64,000 bases of DNA from Sphingopyxis flava (GTDB taxonomy: Bacteria > Pseudomonadota > Alphaproteobacteria > Sphingomonadales > Sphingomonadaceae), in assembly GCF_900168005.1 (NCBI RefSeq), contig NZ_FUYP01000010.1, forward strand, positions 1 through 64,000. The letters run 5' to 3'. A program made the translations under genes and the position numbers. Of this stretch, positions 1-8,714 are shown one piece after another. The notes under the pieces were generated by a model. That model ran no database searches. It saw only the letters and a list, made by a program, of their open reading frames with translations, and had not been told where the DNA came from. The stretch's first letter is position 1. Every line of letters starts with the position of its first letter.

Positions 1-84
1 GACGCAGCGGAGGCACTCGGCCTGCTCAAACGCCCGCTGCCGCCAACGATTGATCTTCCCCAAGAACAACATCGCCACGAATAA
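1..84 (+). CDS. C-terminal end of an unidentified protein (partial)
   Basis: Frame 1 is open from the window edge to a TAA at 82-84 and gives 27 residues rich in Leu, Pro, Glu and His, ending in a polar tail. The start lies outside the window. The codons look like normal high-GC coding sequence, and the next gene starts about 100 bp downstream on the same strand. The family cannot be recognised from this fragment. Confidence 0.45.
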   Translation, partial: DAAEALGLLKRPLPPTIDLPQEQHRHE

Positions 85-186
85 GAGCGGTTAGGGAAGC
101 GCCTTCCCTTCCCGCCGTACCCGTTCCCTCGGGCGGCTTGACCTATAAGACTTGACCTACCGGGACCCGCACCCGATCTTCGCCCC

Positions 187-993
187 ATGTTGACGCGCCT
201 CGAAACGATCATCGTCGAAAAGCCCTGGGGCCGCACCGACATCCCGCCCACCTTCGGCGACTTTGCAGGCCGGCGGATCGGCGAAATCTGGTTCGCCCAT
301 CCCTCAGGTGACGATGCCCCCATCCTTGTCAAATTTCTGTTCACATCCGAGCGGCTGTCGATCCAGGTTCACCCGGGTGACGAGGCCGCGCGCGCAGCGG
401 GCTATCCGCGCGGCAAGGAAGAATGCTGGCTCATCCTCTCCGCCGATCCCGGAGCCGAACTCGGCGTCGGACTGACCGAGAAGACGACGCGCGATGCGCT
501 GCGAGCCGCAGCGCTCGACGGCAGCATCACGGACATGATCGACTGGCGCGCGTCGAAGCCCAATGATTTCGTCTACAACCGCGCTGGCACGATCCACGCG
601 ATCGGCGGCGGGCTGACGGTCGTCGAGGTCCAGCAGAATGTCGACTGCACCTACCGGCTCTATGATTACGGCCGCCCGCGCGAATTGCATCTCGACGAAG
701 GGCTAAGGGTCGCGACGCCTGGCCCGGTCCACGACCCGCGCGATACCGTCGTCGATCCGCAGGCGAGCCGGATGCTGGTCGAAGGGCCGCATTTCCACCT
801 TGCCCATCTGTCCGGGCCATTCGATCGCAAGATGATCGGGCGCATCGCGGGCGAGGCCACATTCGTCCCGCTTTCGCGGGGATGCCGGGCGGAGGGAGAG
901 GCGTTCACGCTCGGTGAGGCCGTTTTGCTCACCGACCCAGGGTCGATCGAGCTCGATGAGGGCGCCCGCGCCCTGCTTACCTGGCCCGCCTGA
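187..993 (+). CDS. class I mannose-6-phosphate isomerase
   Basis: Cytoplasmic zinc enzyme expected to interconvert mannose 6-phosphate and fructose 6-phosphate, feeding GDP-mannose and exopolysaccharide synthesis. The 268-residue cupin-type protein starts with the family's E-K-P-W-G (residues 11-15). It carries the metal-site segment SIQVHPGD (58-65), a K-E-E-C-W segment near 77-81 and GTIHAIGGG (134-142). It is shorter than E. coli ManA (about 390 residues) and matches the compact bacterial type. The ATG at 187 gives a complete N-terminus. It stands alone between a partial gene and a minus-strand protease gene. The family is clear; the exact sugar is inferred. Confidence 0.9.
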   Translation: MLTRLETIIVEKPWGRTDIPPTFGDFAGRRIGEIWFAHPSGDDAPILVKFLFTSERLSIQVHPGDEAARAAGYPRGKEECWLILSADPGAELGVGLTEKTTRDALRAAALDGSITDMIDWRASKPNDFVYNRAGTIHAIGGGLTVVEVQQNVDCTYRLYDYGRPRELHLDEGLRVATPGPVHDPRDTVVDPQASRMLVEGPHFHLAHLSGPFDRKMIGRIAGEATFVPLSRGCRAEGEAFTLGEAVLLTDPGSIELDEGARALLTWPA

Positions 994-1015
994 CCGACAG
1001 CAGCCCGGCCGTCCC

Positions 1016-1567
1016 TCACCGCAAGGTCATCGTGTCGCCCTCGATTGTGACGGCGCCGAGTTTCGCAAGATAGCTCTGTCCGAGGAGCGATACGCCCATA
1101 TCGGCATCGACGACCGCAGCCGGCACCCCGCGAACCTCGATGCCGTCGACATCGACGCTTGTGAGCGTCAGCCTCCGCATCGGCACATCGCCCCCCGCGG
1201 TGCGCGCGGTCCCTGAAACTGGCAGCCGATCGACATCGACCCCGACCGCCTCAGCGTCAGCCCTCGTGAGCGCGACGATGGAAGCGCCGCTGTCGACCAT
1301 CATCCTCACCGGACGGCCATTGATCTCGGCATCGGCATAAAAATGCGAATCTCCAGCGCGGCTCAGTCGGACCTCGCCCGCGCTTTCGCGTGGAGAGGCC
1401 TCGGTCCAGCCACCGTGTTTGCGGCTTTCGGTCGTCCAATTGGAATTTTCATCGCCCGCGTCCAACGTGGATGGCGCGCGATCGGAAGCCGAGCGGCTGG
1501 CAATCCCCGCCATGCCGACCGACACGGCCGCAATCCCCGCGGCCAGACCGATAAATCGCCCCAACAT
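1016..1567 (-). CDS. retropepsin-like aspartic protease, membrane anchored
   Basis: 183 residues. An N-terminal hydrophobic segment (residues 4-23) can act as signal anchor, followed by a low-complexity linker to about residue 65. A single pepsin-like half domain then carries the catalytic V-D-S-G-A-S at 91-96 and the family's second hydrophobic-Gly segment (SLLGQSYL) near residue 160. Members of this clan AA family work as homodimers because each chain supplies one Asp. The substrate is unknown; a periplasmic quality-control role is possible. It is the last of three minus-strand genes (with the two at 1619 and 2262). Confidence 0.82.
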   Translation of the reverse strand: MLGRFIGLAAGIAAVSVGMAGIASRSASDRAPSTLDAGDENSNWTTESRKHGGWTEASPRESAGEVRLSRAGDSHFYADAEINGRPVRMMVDSGASIVALTRADAEAVGVDVDRLPVSGTARTAGGDVPMRRLTLTSVDVDGIEVRGVPAAVVDADMGVSLLGQSYLAKLGAVTIEGDTMTLR

Positions 1568-1618
1568 AGACTGCTTTTCGCATGCGATGCGTTGGAGAAG
1601 GGTTAAGATGGGCTGCGT

Positions 1619-2227
1619 TCAGCCGCGCTCGACGAACGCCCGCCAGCTCGGCACGCCGCCGCGCAGCGAATAGGTGATGCGCGCGCAGGCAAAGGGCCGC
1701 CCCGCACGGTTGTCCGCCTCGTCCGCGGTTTCCGGCCAGAGCTGCACGCCGCCCTCCCCCGCCGCCCAGCAGACCAGCGCCTCGGCCTCGGGCTTCGCTT
1801 CGATCTCGGCGCGGTCGGCGGCGCTATAGCCCGCGGGAATGCTCCAGCCGAAAATTCTGCGCTCGATGGGCCCGGAGGCCGCGAACAGCGGCGCGAACGC
1901 AGCGCAGCGGTCGGCAAGCAGCGCGGCGACCGCCTCGCGCTTTGCAGCCCCCAGCCAGCGTCCGCCGAGAAGCGGCTCCCAGCGCGCGGCCTCGCGTGAG
2001 CGGAGCGCCGGAAAAAGCTCGTCCGCCGCCGCAGCGAAGCGAGGCAGCCAGGGCGAATCCGCGGCGAGCGGCGCAAGCCTCGCAGGCTGGGTGGCGGGTT
2101 CGGGTTCGATCGGCACCAGCGGCTCTCCCACTTCGACCGGCGGAACGGAGGCCCTGCAATCCTGCGCCTTCGCGGGAAGTGCAGCGAATGCGGCGAGGAG
2201 CGCCGAGGAGAGCAGAAGAGCGCGCAT
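1619..2227 (-). CDS. secreted hypothetical protein
   Basis: 202 residues with a clear Sec signal peptide: a basic start, a hydrophobic core of Leu/Ala, and an A-K-A-Q cleavage region near residues 19-22. The mature part is Ala/Glu/Arg rich, with two cysteines that could form a disulfide, and no domain I recognise. It lies 34 bp downstream of the ygfZ-like gene on the same strand and may be cotranscribed. A periplasmic location is inferred from the signal peptide only. Confidence 0.7.
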   Translation of the reverse strand: MRALLLSSALLAAFAALPAKAQDCRASVPPVEVGEPLVPIEPEPATQPARLAPLAADSPWLPRFAAAADELFPALRSREAARWEPLLGGRWLGAAKREAVAALLADRCAAFAPLFAASGPIERRIFGWSIPAGYSAADRAEIEAKPEAEALVCWAAGEGGVQLWPETADEADNRAGRPFACARITYSLRGGVPSWRAFVERG

Positions 2228-2261
2228 GGCCCCAATATAATATCACGTCCGGCCGGGCGCG

Positions 2262-2993
2262 TCACGAAGCGGGCGCAGCGAGCCCTGCGCGAAGCCATTC
2301 CGGCGCCTTCGCGGCGTCGATCGTCTCGACGCGGCGATGCTCGACCGACCAGCCGAGATCGGGATAGGCGATGATCTGGCGCGCGGGCTCCGCCGCGGCG
2401 AGCGGCACCACGACCAGACGCCGGTTGACCTTCTGCCGCCAGTTCATGCGCGCGGTATTTTCCTGCCCGACATAGCAGCCCTTGGTGAAACTGACGCCAT
2501 TGAGCTCAGCGGCATTGCATTCGAGCCAGAGCGTTGTGCCATCGCCAAGCTCGGCGCGTCCTTCGGTAACGCCAAGCGAGAGCCGATGTGCGCGCCAATC
2601 GGCATCAGCGCCGCCCTCGCCCGCGTCCCGCGGCGCGAGCCAGCGTTGGCCGAGCGCAGCGAGCCTCGGGTCGGGGGCGCCGAGGTCGCCAAACGGCGCC
2701 CAATGCACGGCAAGCTCCTCCTCGCGCGCAATGCTGATCGCGCGGCGGAGGCGATAGAGAGTCAGGCGCCTGGCGAGTTCCTCGGACGCGTCGCGCTCGC
2801 AATCGAGGAGCAGATCATCCTCGTCGCCCCAGACGAGGAAGTCGAAAAGCACCTTTCCCTGCGGCGTCAAGAGCGAAGCCCAGACGGGCAAATTGCCGGC
2901 GACGTCGTTGGTGACGAGCCCCTGGAGGAAGCCTCGGACATCGTCACCTGAGAGGCGGATGAGGGCGCGGTCGTTGAGGGTGGTATTGGCCAT
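2262..2993 (-). CDS. ygfZ: YgfZ/GcvT-fold folate-binding Fe-S cluster repair protein
   Basis: 243 residues, typical for the short alphaproteobacterial YgfZ. The diagnostic K-G-C-Y-V-G-Q-E is at residues 171-178; its cysteine is the conserved functional residue of the family. The segment L-Q-G-L-V-T-N-D (23-30) is the N-terminal GcvT-like signature. In E. coli YgfZ uses tetrahydrofolate and supports Fe-S enzymes such as MiaB. It is divergent from pyrC with about 60 bp between the starts, which must hold both promoters. Confidence 0.92.
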   Translation of the reverse strand: MANTTLNDRALIRLSGDDVRGFLQGLVTNDVAGNLPVWASLLTPQGKVLFDFLVWGDEDDLLLDCERDASEELARRLTLYRLRRAISIAREEELAVHWAPFGDLGAPDPRLAALGQRWLAPRDAGEGGADADWRAHRLSLGVTEGRAELGDGTTLWLECNAAELNGVSFTKGCYVGQENTARMNWRQKVNRRLVVVPLAAAEPARQIIAYPDLGWSVEHRRVETIDAAKAPEWLRAGLAAPAS

Positions 2994-3052
2994 TGCGATA
3001 ATCTAGGGACGCGCGAGCCAAAGCCAAGCCACGATCTGCCGAAGGCCATCTT

Positions 3053-4087
3053 ATGACCGACCGCCTCACCATCCGCCGCCCCGACGACTGGCACGTCCAT
3101 TTGCGCGACGGCGCGATGCTGACGCATGTCGCCCCTTATACCGCGCGCCAGTTCGCGCGCGCGATCGTGATGCCGAACCTCTCGCCGCCGGTGACGACGG
3201 TCGCCGAGGGCATTGCCTACCGGGATCGCATCCGTTCAGCGGTTCCTGCCGAACTCGATTTCACCCCGCTCATCGTTGCTTATCTCACCGATAGAAGCGA
3301 CGCGGACGAATTGGCGCGCGGCCATGGCGAGGGCATCTTCACCGCTGCAAAGCTCTATCCCGCGCATGCCACCACCGGAAGCGCGCACGGCGTCACCGAT
3401 ATCGCGAACATCATGCCGGTTCTGGAGCGGATGCAGGCAATCGGCATGCCTTTGCTCGTCCACGGCGAAGTCACCGACGCCGAGGTCGACATTTTCGACC
3501 GCGAGGCCGTGTTCATCGAGCGAACCCTCGCGCCGCTCGCAAAGGCGCTGCCCGCACTCAAGATCGTCCTTGAACATATTACCACAGCCGAAGCCGCGCA
3601 GTTTGTCGCCGACGCAGCGGCGACCATCGCTGCGACCATCACCCCGCAGCATCTTCATATCAACCGCAATGCAATGCTCGTCGGCGGCATCCGCCCGCAC
3701 GCCTATTGCCTGCCCGTCGCCAAACGCGAGCATCACCGCCTCGCCGTCCGCGCCGCCGCGACCTCGGGATCGCCCAAATTCTTCCTCGGCACCGACAGCG
3801 CGCCGCACGCGGTCCACACCAAGGAAGCCGCGTGCGGTTGCGCAGGGATCTTCAACGCGCCCTATGCGCTCGAAAGCTATATCCAGGCCTTCGACGAGGA
3901 CGGGGCGCTCGCCCATTTCGAGGGATTTGCAAGCGAGCATGGCCCGCGTTTCTACGGGCTCCCGCTCAACGAGGGCTGCATCACCCTCGAGCGCGGCCCT
4001 ACCCCTGTTCCCGAACGGATCGGAGACGTCATCCCCTTCCACGCGGGCGAGACGCTCGCATGGCGCCTTGCCGGGCAAGGCGCCTGA
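3053..4087 (+). CDS. pyrC: dihydroorotase (class II)
   Basis: 344-residue amidohydrolase that cyclises carbamoyl aspartate to dihydroorotate, the third step of pyrimidine synthesis. The metal-binding H-x-H is in [10 protein letters not shown] (11-20). K-L-Y-P-A near residue 101 contains the lysine that is carboxylated to bridge the two zincs. Later H-I-T-T-A and the G-T-D-S-A-P-H segment supply further ligands and the catalytic Asp. Length and motifs match the homodimeric E. coli PyrC class rather than the larger class I enzymes. It ends only 4 bp from the convergent rarD-like gene. Confidence 0.95.
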   Translation: MTDRLTIRRPDDWHVHLRDGAMLTHVAPYTARQFARAIVMPNLSPPVTTVAEGIAYRDRIRSAVPAELDFTPLIVAYLTDRSDADELARGHGEGIFTAAKLYPAHATTGSAHGVTDIANIMPVLERMQAIGMPLLVHGEVTDAEVDIFDREAVFIERTLAPLAKALPALKIVLEHITTAEAAQFVADAAATIAATITPQHLHINRNAMLVGGIRPHAYCLPVAKREHHRLAVRAAATSGSPKFFLGTDSAPHAVHTKEAACGCAGIFNAPYALESYIQAFDEDGALAHFEGFASEHGPRFYGLPLNEGCITLERGPTPVPERIGDVIPFHAGETLAWRLAGQGA

Positions 4088-4091
4088 AGGT

Positions 4092-5009
4092 TCAGGCTGC
4101 GACCGCCGCGCGTTCAGCGCGCCGCTTGCGCCAGATGTCGAAGCTGAAGACCGCGACGCTCGTCCAGATGAGCAGGAAGCAAAGGAACTGGGCGGGCTTC
4201 AGCGGCTCGCCAAAGGCGAAGAGGCCCAGCAGGAACTGGAGCGTGGGGGCGAGAAACTGGACGAAACCGAGCGTCGCGTAGCTCATTCGCCGCGCCGCAG
4301 TGGCAAAAAGGAGGAGCGGCACTGCGGTGACAACGCCGCCGGCTGCAAGAATCCAGCTGATCCCCGTGTCGCTTCCGAAGCCGGCGCCGTCGCCGATCCA
4401 GATATAATAGAGCGCCGCCGCGGCCGCGAGCGGCAGCAGAAGCGTCGTTTCGATCGCAAGGCCCGGCAATGAGCCGACAGGTGCGATCTTGCGGATCAGG
4501 CCATAGAGGCCAAAGCTGAAGGCAAGCGTCAGGCTGATCCACAGCGTATCGAGCGCGCCTGCGAGGAGGATGGCCACTCCCAAAGCCGCGATCGCCGCCG
4601 CGAGCATCTGAAGCTTGCTCAGTCGCTCGCCGAGGACGAGCATGCCGAGCATCACATTGACGAGCGGGTTCAGATAATAGCCAAGGCTCGCGGCAAGCAC
4701 ATGATCCGTGAAGATCGCGTAGATATAGACGAGCCAGTTGAGCGCGATCAGCAGCGCACTGGCGAGCAACAGTCTTAGAACGCGCACATTCTTGAGGGCC
4801 GCGAGAAAGTCGTAGATCTGATGCCGGGCGAGCATGATGACGACGCAAAGCGGGAGCGACCAGATGATGCGCTGCGCGAGCACTTCGACCGGCGGCACGC
4901 TTTCGAGAAGCTTGAAGAAAAGCGGAACGAAACCCCAGATTCCGTAAGCCGCCAGCGCGTAGGGCAGTCCCCCCTGGTTGCTCCCCGCGGGGGCCTTTGG
5001 GTCGGTCAT
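4092..5009 (-). CDS. rarD: RarD-type EamA family transporter
   Basis: 305-residue inner-membrane protein with about ten predicted membrane helices arranged as two EamA repeats. It opens with the RarD-like Y-G-I-W-G-F-V-P-L-F (residues 22-31), followed by V-L-A-Q-R-I-I-W-S. RarD proteins belong to the drug/metabolite transporter superfamily; E. coli RarD was named for chloramphenicol sensitivity, but the substrate is not settled. A 76-residue membrane protein gene sits just upstream on the same strand, 28 bp away, and may be cotranscribed. Confidence 0.88.
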   Translation of the reverse strand: MTDPKAPAGSNQGGLPYALAAYGIWGFVPLFFKLLESVPPVEVLAQRIIWSLPLCVVIMLARHQIYDFLAALKNVRVLRLLLASALLIALNWLVYIYAIFTDHVLAASLGYYLNPLVNVMLGMLVLGERLSKLQMLAAAIAALGVAILLAGALDTLWISLTLAFSFGLYGLIRKIAPVGSLPGLAIETTLLLPLAAAAALYYIWIGDGAGFGSDTGISWILAAGGVVTAVPLLLFATAARRMSYATLGFVQFLAPTLQFLLGLFAFGEPLKPAQFLCFLLIWTSVAVFSFDIWRKRRAERAAVAA

Positions 5010-5037
5010 GATCTTGCTCTTCGGGAAAAAAGAAGGA

Positions 5038-5268
5038 TCAGAAAAGGCCGCCGCCGAGCATCAGGCGCACAACGCCGACGACGATCACGACAATATTGAG
5101 ATTGCGGCCGCTGGTCCGGTTCGACATCGCGCCGAGCGCAAGCCCGACAACCGCGATCGGCACCACGATCCAGTTCGCCCAGCCGAGAAGCGGGATGAAA
5201 GCCGGAATGGCCAAAATCAAGGCGATAACGCCGATGACGATCGATGCGAAGTTGAGCATTGTCCCCAA
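5038..5268 (-). CDS. small membrane protein, two to three helices
   Basis: 76 residues, nearly all hydrophobic. One segment spans about residues 6-28, a second about 31-48, and a third, Val/Ile-rich, follows a short polar turn S-N-R-T-S-G. No catalytic motif is visible. Small proteins of this shape are common next to transporters in sphingomonads, and the position directly upstream of rarD suggests cotranscription. The function is unknown. Confidence 0.7.
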   Translation of the reverse strand: MGTMLNFASIVIGVIALILAIPAFIPLLGWANWIVVPIAVVGLALGAMSNRTSGRNLNIVVIVVGVVRLMLGGGLF

Positions 5269-5435
5269 TGTTGCACTTCATCGGGGGCACGGCAAGAGCC
5301 TTTCGGTTCATCGCCGCCAGCGCTCCTCTCGTCTTGTTGCCGAGGGTTCATGCAACGCAGTTCAGTTTGGAGCCGTTCTCACAGCGAAACGCCGGGTACC
5401 GTCGGGCATCAAGGCGTCGAACCAGGAAAGGACTT

Positions 5436-5843
5436 ATGATGCGTAATCTCACCAAAAGCCTGCTCGGAGCGGCTGCGGCAATTGGCGTTGCCGCCACTGC
5501 CCCCGCCTATGCCGGCGTTTCGCCCGCCGCGCCGGCGCCCGGCCATGTCTTCGCGAGCGCCGACCAGGATGCAGGCTTCTATCGCAAGGACCGCGATCGC
5601 CGCCATTATGCGCGCGATCAGCGCATCAACAGGAATACGCGCATCTGGCGCGGCAGCGACGGCCGCTATCGCTGCAAGAAGGACAATGGCACGACGGGTC
5701 TTTTGATCGGCGGCGCCGTCGGCGGGCTTGCGGGTCATGAGATCGCCGGCGACGGCGACAAGCTGCTCGGAACGGTGCTCGGCGCCGCGGGCGGCGCGCT
5801 GCTCGGCCGCGAAATCGACCGCGACAAATATCGCTGCCGCTAA
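5436..5843 (+). CDS. glycine-zipper 2TM domain secreted protein
   Basis: 135 residues from the ATG at 5436 (a second ATG follows at 5439); AGGAAAGGA lies 5-7 bp upstream, so a longer upstream reading is rejected. A signal peptide ends at A-Y-A-G near residue 24. The middle is rich in Arg, Asp and Tyr. The C-terminal part has the glycine-zipper pattern G-L-L-I-G-G-A-V-G-G-L-A-G and L-G-A-A-G-G-A-L-L-G, typical of the Rick_17kDa/2TM outer-membrane antigens. It is probably an envelope protein. A UUCG-capped terminator follows. Confidence 0.85.
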   Translation: MMRNLTKSLLGAAAAIGVAATAPAYAGVSPAAPAPGHVFASADQDAGFYRKDRDRRHYARDQRINRNTRIWRGSDGRYRCKKDNGTTGLLIGGAVGGLAGHEIAGDGDKLLGTVLGAAGGALLGREIDRDKYRCR

Positions 5844-5905
5844 AGGCAGAGGAAAACCATTGCGGGTGCGGGTTTCGGACCCCTCCACCCGCATCTCGTG
5901 ATGGA

Positions 5906-5940
5906 GAGGGCGTCGTCTTCGGACGGCGCCCTCGTCTGTT
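5906..5940 (+). terminator. rho-independent terminator with UUCG loop
   Basis: A 12-bp stem (5906-5917 with 5922-5933, one G-T wobble) closed by a TTCG tetraloop is followed by GTCTGTTT. It ends the glycine-zipper gene transcript. Confidence 0.8.
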
Positions 5941-6027
5941 TCGCGCCCCACAATTGCACCTTGCTCCTGCTTTCCTCATCGCCCAGAAGCGCAAGGCTCA
6001 CCTCGCCGCCTCGCCGAAAGGACTGTC

Positions 6028-6579
6028 ATGCTCAATGGACCTCTTCTCGTCACCGAGCGGTTGATCCTGCGCCCGCCCGCCGCTGAGGATTTCGACGCAT
6101 TCGCCGCGATGTGCGCCGAGGAGGAGACGATGCGCTTCCTCGGCGGGACCTGTCCGCGCGCGCAGGCATGGCGCTTGTGGTGCACGCTGGCAGGCGCGTG
6201 GCACATCCGCGGCTTTTCGATGTTCTCGGTCATTGAGCGCGCAACAGGCGAATGGGTCGGACGGCTCGGCCCCTGGGAACCCGATGGCTGGCCGGGCCCC
6301 GAAATCGGCTATGGCGTGCGCGCGAAATTCGCGGGCAAGGGCTATGCTTTCGAAGGCGCAGTCGCCGCGTGCGACTTTGCCGTCGAGTTTCTGAACTGGC
6401 CCGAGCTCATGCACAGCATCGATCCCGCCAATCGCCGCTCGCAGGCACTCGCCAAACGCCTCGGCGCCGCGAACAGCGGCCCGACCCGTCTTCCCGCCCC
6501 CTTCGAGGACGCGCCCGTGGACGCATGGAGGCAAAGCGCCCAGCAGTGGCGACAAAAGCGCAAGGAGTTCAAACCATGA
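6028..6579 (+). CDS. GNAT family N-acetyltransferase (RimJ/RimL-like)
   Basis: 183 residues. It begins with L-L-V-T-E-R-L-I-L-R-P-P, the usual first strand of RimJ/RimL-type acetyltransferases. The acetyl-CoA loop is a variant (G-Y-G-V-R-A-K-F-A-G-K-G, near residues 94-105), and the C-terminal segment S-I-D-P-A-N-R-R-S follows it. The substrate cannot be told. AAAGGA sits 6 bp before the ATG. The stop overlaps the start of the next gene (ATGA), so the two are translationally coupled. Confidence 0.85.
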   Translation: MLNGPLLVTERLILRPPAAEDFDAFAAMCAEEETMRFLGGTCPRAQAWRLWCTLAGAWHIRGFSMFSVIERATGEWVGRLGPWEPDGWPGPEIGYGVRAKFAGKGYAFEGAVAACDFAVEFLNWPELMHSIDPANRRSQALAKRLGAANSGPTRLPAPFEDAPVDAWRQSAQQWRQKRKEFKP

Positions 6580-7016
6580 CCGACCATCATGTCGACCCCG
6601 AGCGCGCGCAATTCGACGCCTTCAAGGCACTGCCGCGCGACACGCTCATCCACATGCTCAACCTCGTCCGCTTTCGTGAGCAGGCCGCTTATCCCGCCGG
6701 CCATGCGCTCGCGGGCCAAGATCTCACCGGCGCCGAGGCCTATCGTCATTATGGCGCGGAGAGCGGGGCAGTCTTCCAGCGCGTCGGGGGCCGGATTGTC
6801 TGGCGCGGTACGATGGAGGCGATGGTGATCGGTCCCGACGGCGAGCGCTGGGACGCGGTCTTTATCGCTGAATATCCGACGAGCAGCGCCTTCATGGAAA
6901 TGGTCACCGACCCCGTTTACCGGGAGGCCGTTATCCACCGGCAGGCGGCGGTCGAAACCTCGCGCCTCATCCGCTTGAGTCCGGATGCGTCTCGCTCCGA
7001 GACAGTTTTCGGCTAA
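6576..7016 (+). CDS. DUF1330 domain protein
   Basis: 146 residues starting at the ATG that overlaps the acetyltransferase stop. It has the dimeric alpha/beta-barrel pattern of DUF1330: H-M-L-N-L-V-R-F near residue 27, Y-R-H-Y-G near residue 52, W-D-A-V-F-I-A-E-Y-P near 88, and a C-terminal Y-R-E-A-V-I-H-R-Q-A-A. These small proteins have no firmly established function. Coupling with an acetyltransferase is seen but does not reveal a pathway. Confidence 0.82.
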   Translation: MTDHHVDPERAQFDAFKALPRDTLIHMLNLVRFREQAAYPAGHALAGQDLTGAEAYRHYGAESGAVFQRVGGRIVWRGTMEAMVIGPDGERWDAVFIAEYPTSSAFMEMVTDPVYREAVIHRQAAVETSRLIRLSPDASRSETVFG

Positions 7017-7103
7017 TAAAGCCTTACCGGTTAACGCTTTTTCCTCACATCTTCTTAACCAGAATTCGGCTAGTCCGGATGAAAGATTAAGGGAGTGTTA
7101 GCG

Positions 7104-7850
7104 ATGATCTTGCGGGGAAAATGGCTCGTTGCCGGTTTGCTGATCGCGACCGCAGGGCTCGCGGGCTGCCGGGACAATCCCGAAAAGGCCGATCTTGCAC
7201 CACTCGACGATGGGCTGACGGGCGGCGACCCTGCGATCAAGGGGGCGCTTGAAGACAAGATCATGGTCGACCCCAAGCTTGCGGGTCAGGCCAATCGCAA
7301 CGCGGTGGGCCCGGGAAATCGTCCGGTCGAGGGCGGCGTCCCCGGCGTCGCTGCCGGCAAGGCTGCGACCGCTGCCGAGGCGGCAGCGGCGATGAAGGCG
7401 GGCAAGCTTCTCGCCGCTCCCAAGGCGCTTCCGATGGAGGAAGGCTGCGGCGGAGACTGCGCCGCCAAGCGCGCCGTCACCATTGGCGCGCTCGCGCGCG
7501 AGCAGACCAAGGGCAGCTGCGATGCGAAGCTCACCTATTCCAACGGCTGGGCCGACCGCATGCCCGCGGCCTTCCCGGTCTATCCGCGCGCGACGCTGCG
7601 CGAAGCGGCGGGTGTCGACGGCGGCAAGTGCAACATCCGCGTTGTCAATTTCCAGACCGCCGCATCGATCCAGGGCGTGCTCGACTATTATCACACGATG
7701 GCCGTGCGTGCAGGCTATACGAGCGATCACCGCGTGCGCGGCAACGAGCATATGCTCGGCGGCACCAAGGGCGATCTTGCCTATGTCGTGATGCTGCGCC
7801 GCGACGGCGGGATGACCGACGTCGACATCGTCGCCTCGGGCGGTCGCTGA
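7104..7850 (+). CDS. predicted lipoprotein, unknown function
   Basis: 248 residues from ATG 7104. AGGGAG lies about 8 bp before it, which argues against the in-frame GTG at 7095. The N-terminus is a lipoprotein signal with lipobox L-A-G-C, so Cys is residue 23. The middle is Ala/Gly/Lys rich and probably disordered, with a C-G-G-D-C pair. The C-terminal 110 residues look folded and contain P-V-Y-P-R-A and V-L-D-Y-Y-H-T-M-A-V-R-A-G-Y, a pattern found in small alpha/beta domains acting on bulk envelope substrates. The family was not recognised. Confidence 0.78.
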   Translation: MILRGKWLVAGLLIATAGLAGCRDNPEKADLAPLDDGLTGGDPAIKGALEDKIMVDPKLAGQANRNAVGPGNRPVEGGVPGVAAGKAATAAEAAAAMKAGKLLAAPKALPMEEGCGGDCAAKRAVTIGALAREQTKGSCDAKLTYSNGWADRMPAAFPVYPRATLREAAGVDGGKCNIRVVNFQTAASIQGVLDYYHTMAVRAGYTSDHRVRGNEHMLGGTKGDLAYVVMLRRDGGMTDVDIVASGGR

Positions 7851-7854
7851 GGCA

Positions 7855-8589
7855 TTAGCCCTCCCGCGCGATGGCCTCGAGTGCAGCGGTATCGCGGATC
7901 GTGATGCGATTATAATCGATCGCGATCCATGCAGCGCGCTCCATGTCGCGCAGCACGCGGTTGACGCTCTGCCGCGTCACGCCAAGCATCGCGCCCAGTT
8001 GCTCCTGCGGCAGGCGGAGCCCGACTTCTATGCCTTCTTCCGCCGCAATGCCGTGAATCCGGCCAAGCTGAGCCAGCGTCGCCGCCATCCGCTGTTCGAG
8101 CGAGCCGAGCGTCTGGTTGTGGAGAAGGCGCAGACTGTCGCCGTGCCGGGTGCAAAGGAGGAGCGCGACGTCGCGCCAGAGGATGGGCTCAGCATCGAGG
8201 ATCGCGGTCAGTGCATCGCACGGCAGGTGCAGCAGGACGCTCTCGGCATAGGCCCGAAATTCATAAGGGAGCCGTACCTTCGAGAAAAGCAGCACGAGCG
8301 CAAGCACATCGGGCGCGCCGGCAAGGCCGAGGACGAAGCGCTTGCCCTCGGCTGAACCGCTGCAGATCTCGACGCCGCCCTTGGCGATCACAATCACCTC
8401 GCGGCGCGGCGCCCTTTGCGCGCCGATGTCGGCGCCGCGCGCGTAAGATTGGGCGCGGGCGACTGCGCCAAGCTCGCCAAGCCGCGCCTCGGGCCAGTCG
8501 CGAAAGAGCGGACAAAGCCGGAGCGCCCGCACCCGCTCCTCCTTCCCCCAATGCCCCTGCGATCGGTCGGCCTCGAGCCTCCTGCGCAT
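7855..8589 (-). CDS. Crp/Fnr family transcriptional regulator
   Basis: 244 residues. The N-terminal half is a cyclic-nucleotide-binding type beta-barrel (about residues 20-140) without the four-cysteine set of FNR. A helical dimer segment follows, then a C-terminal HTH with L-P-Q-E-Q-L-G-A-M-L-G-V-T-R-Q-S and V-N-R-V-L-R-D-M-E. The HTH matches Crp_2-type regulators. No effector can be assigned. It is divergent from the DUF1254 gene with 125 bp between starts, making that gene the most likely target. Confidence 0.9.
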   Translation of the reverse strand: MRRRLEADRSQGHWGKEERVRALRLCPLFRDWPEARLGELGAVARAQSYARGADIGAQRAPRREVIVIAKGGVEICSGSAEGKRFVLGLAGAPDVLALVLLFSKVRLPYEFRAYAESVLLHLPCDALTAILDAEPILWRDVALLLCTRHGDSLRLLHNQTLGSLEQRMAATLAQLGRIHGIAAEEGIEVGLRLPQEQLGAMLGVTRQSVNRVLRDMERAAWIAIDYNRITIRDTAALEAIAREG

Positions 8590-8714
8590 ATCAACTCCCC
8601 TTCCCCCGCCGTTCTAGGCCGCGCGCGATCGATTCCCAAAGAGATTGTCGGCTCATTGACAGACTTGGCGGCGGAGGGCGCGTAGGCGAGACGCCGAGAG
8701 GAGACCCATGCATC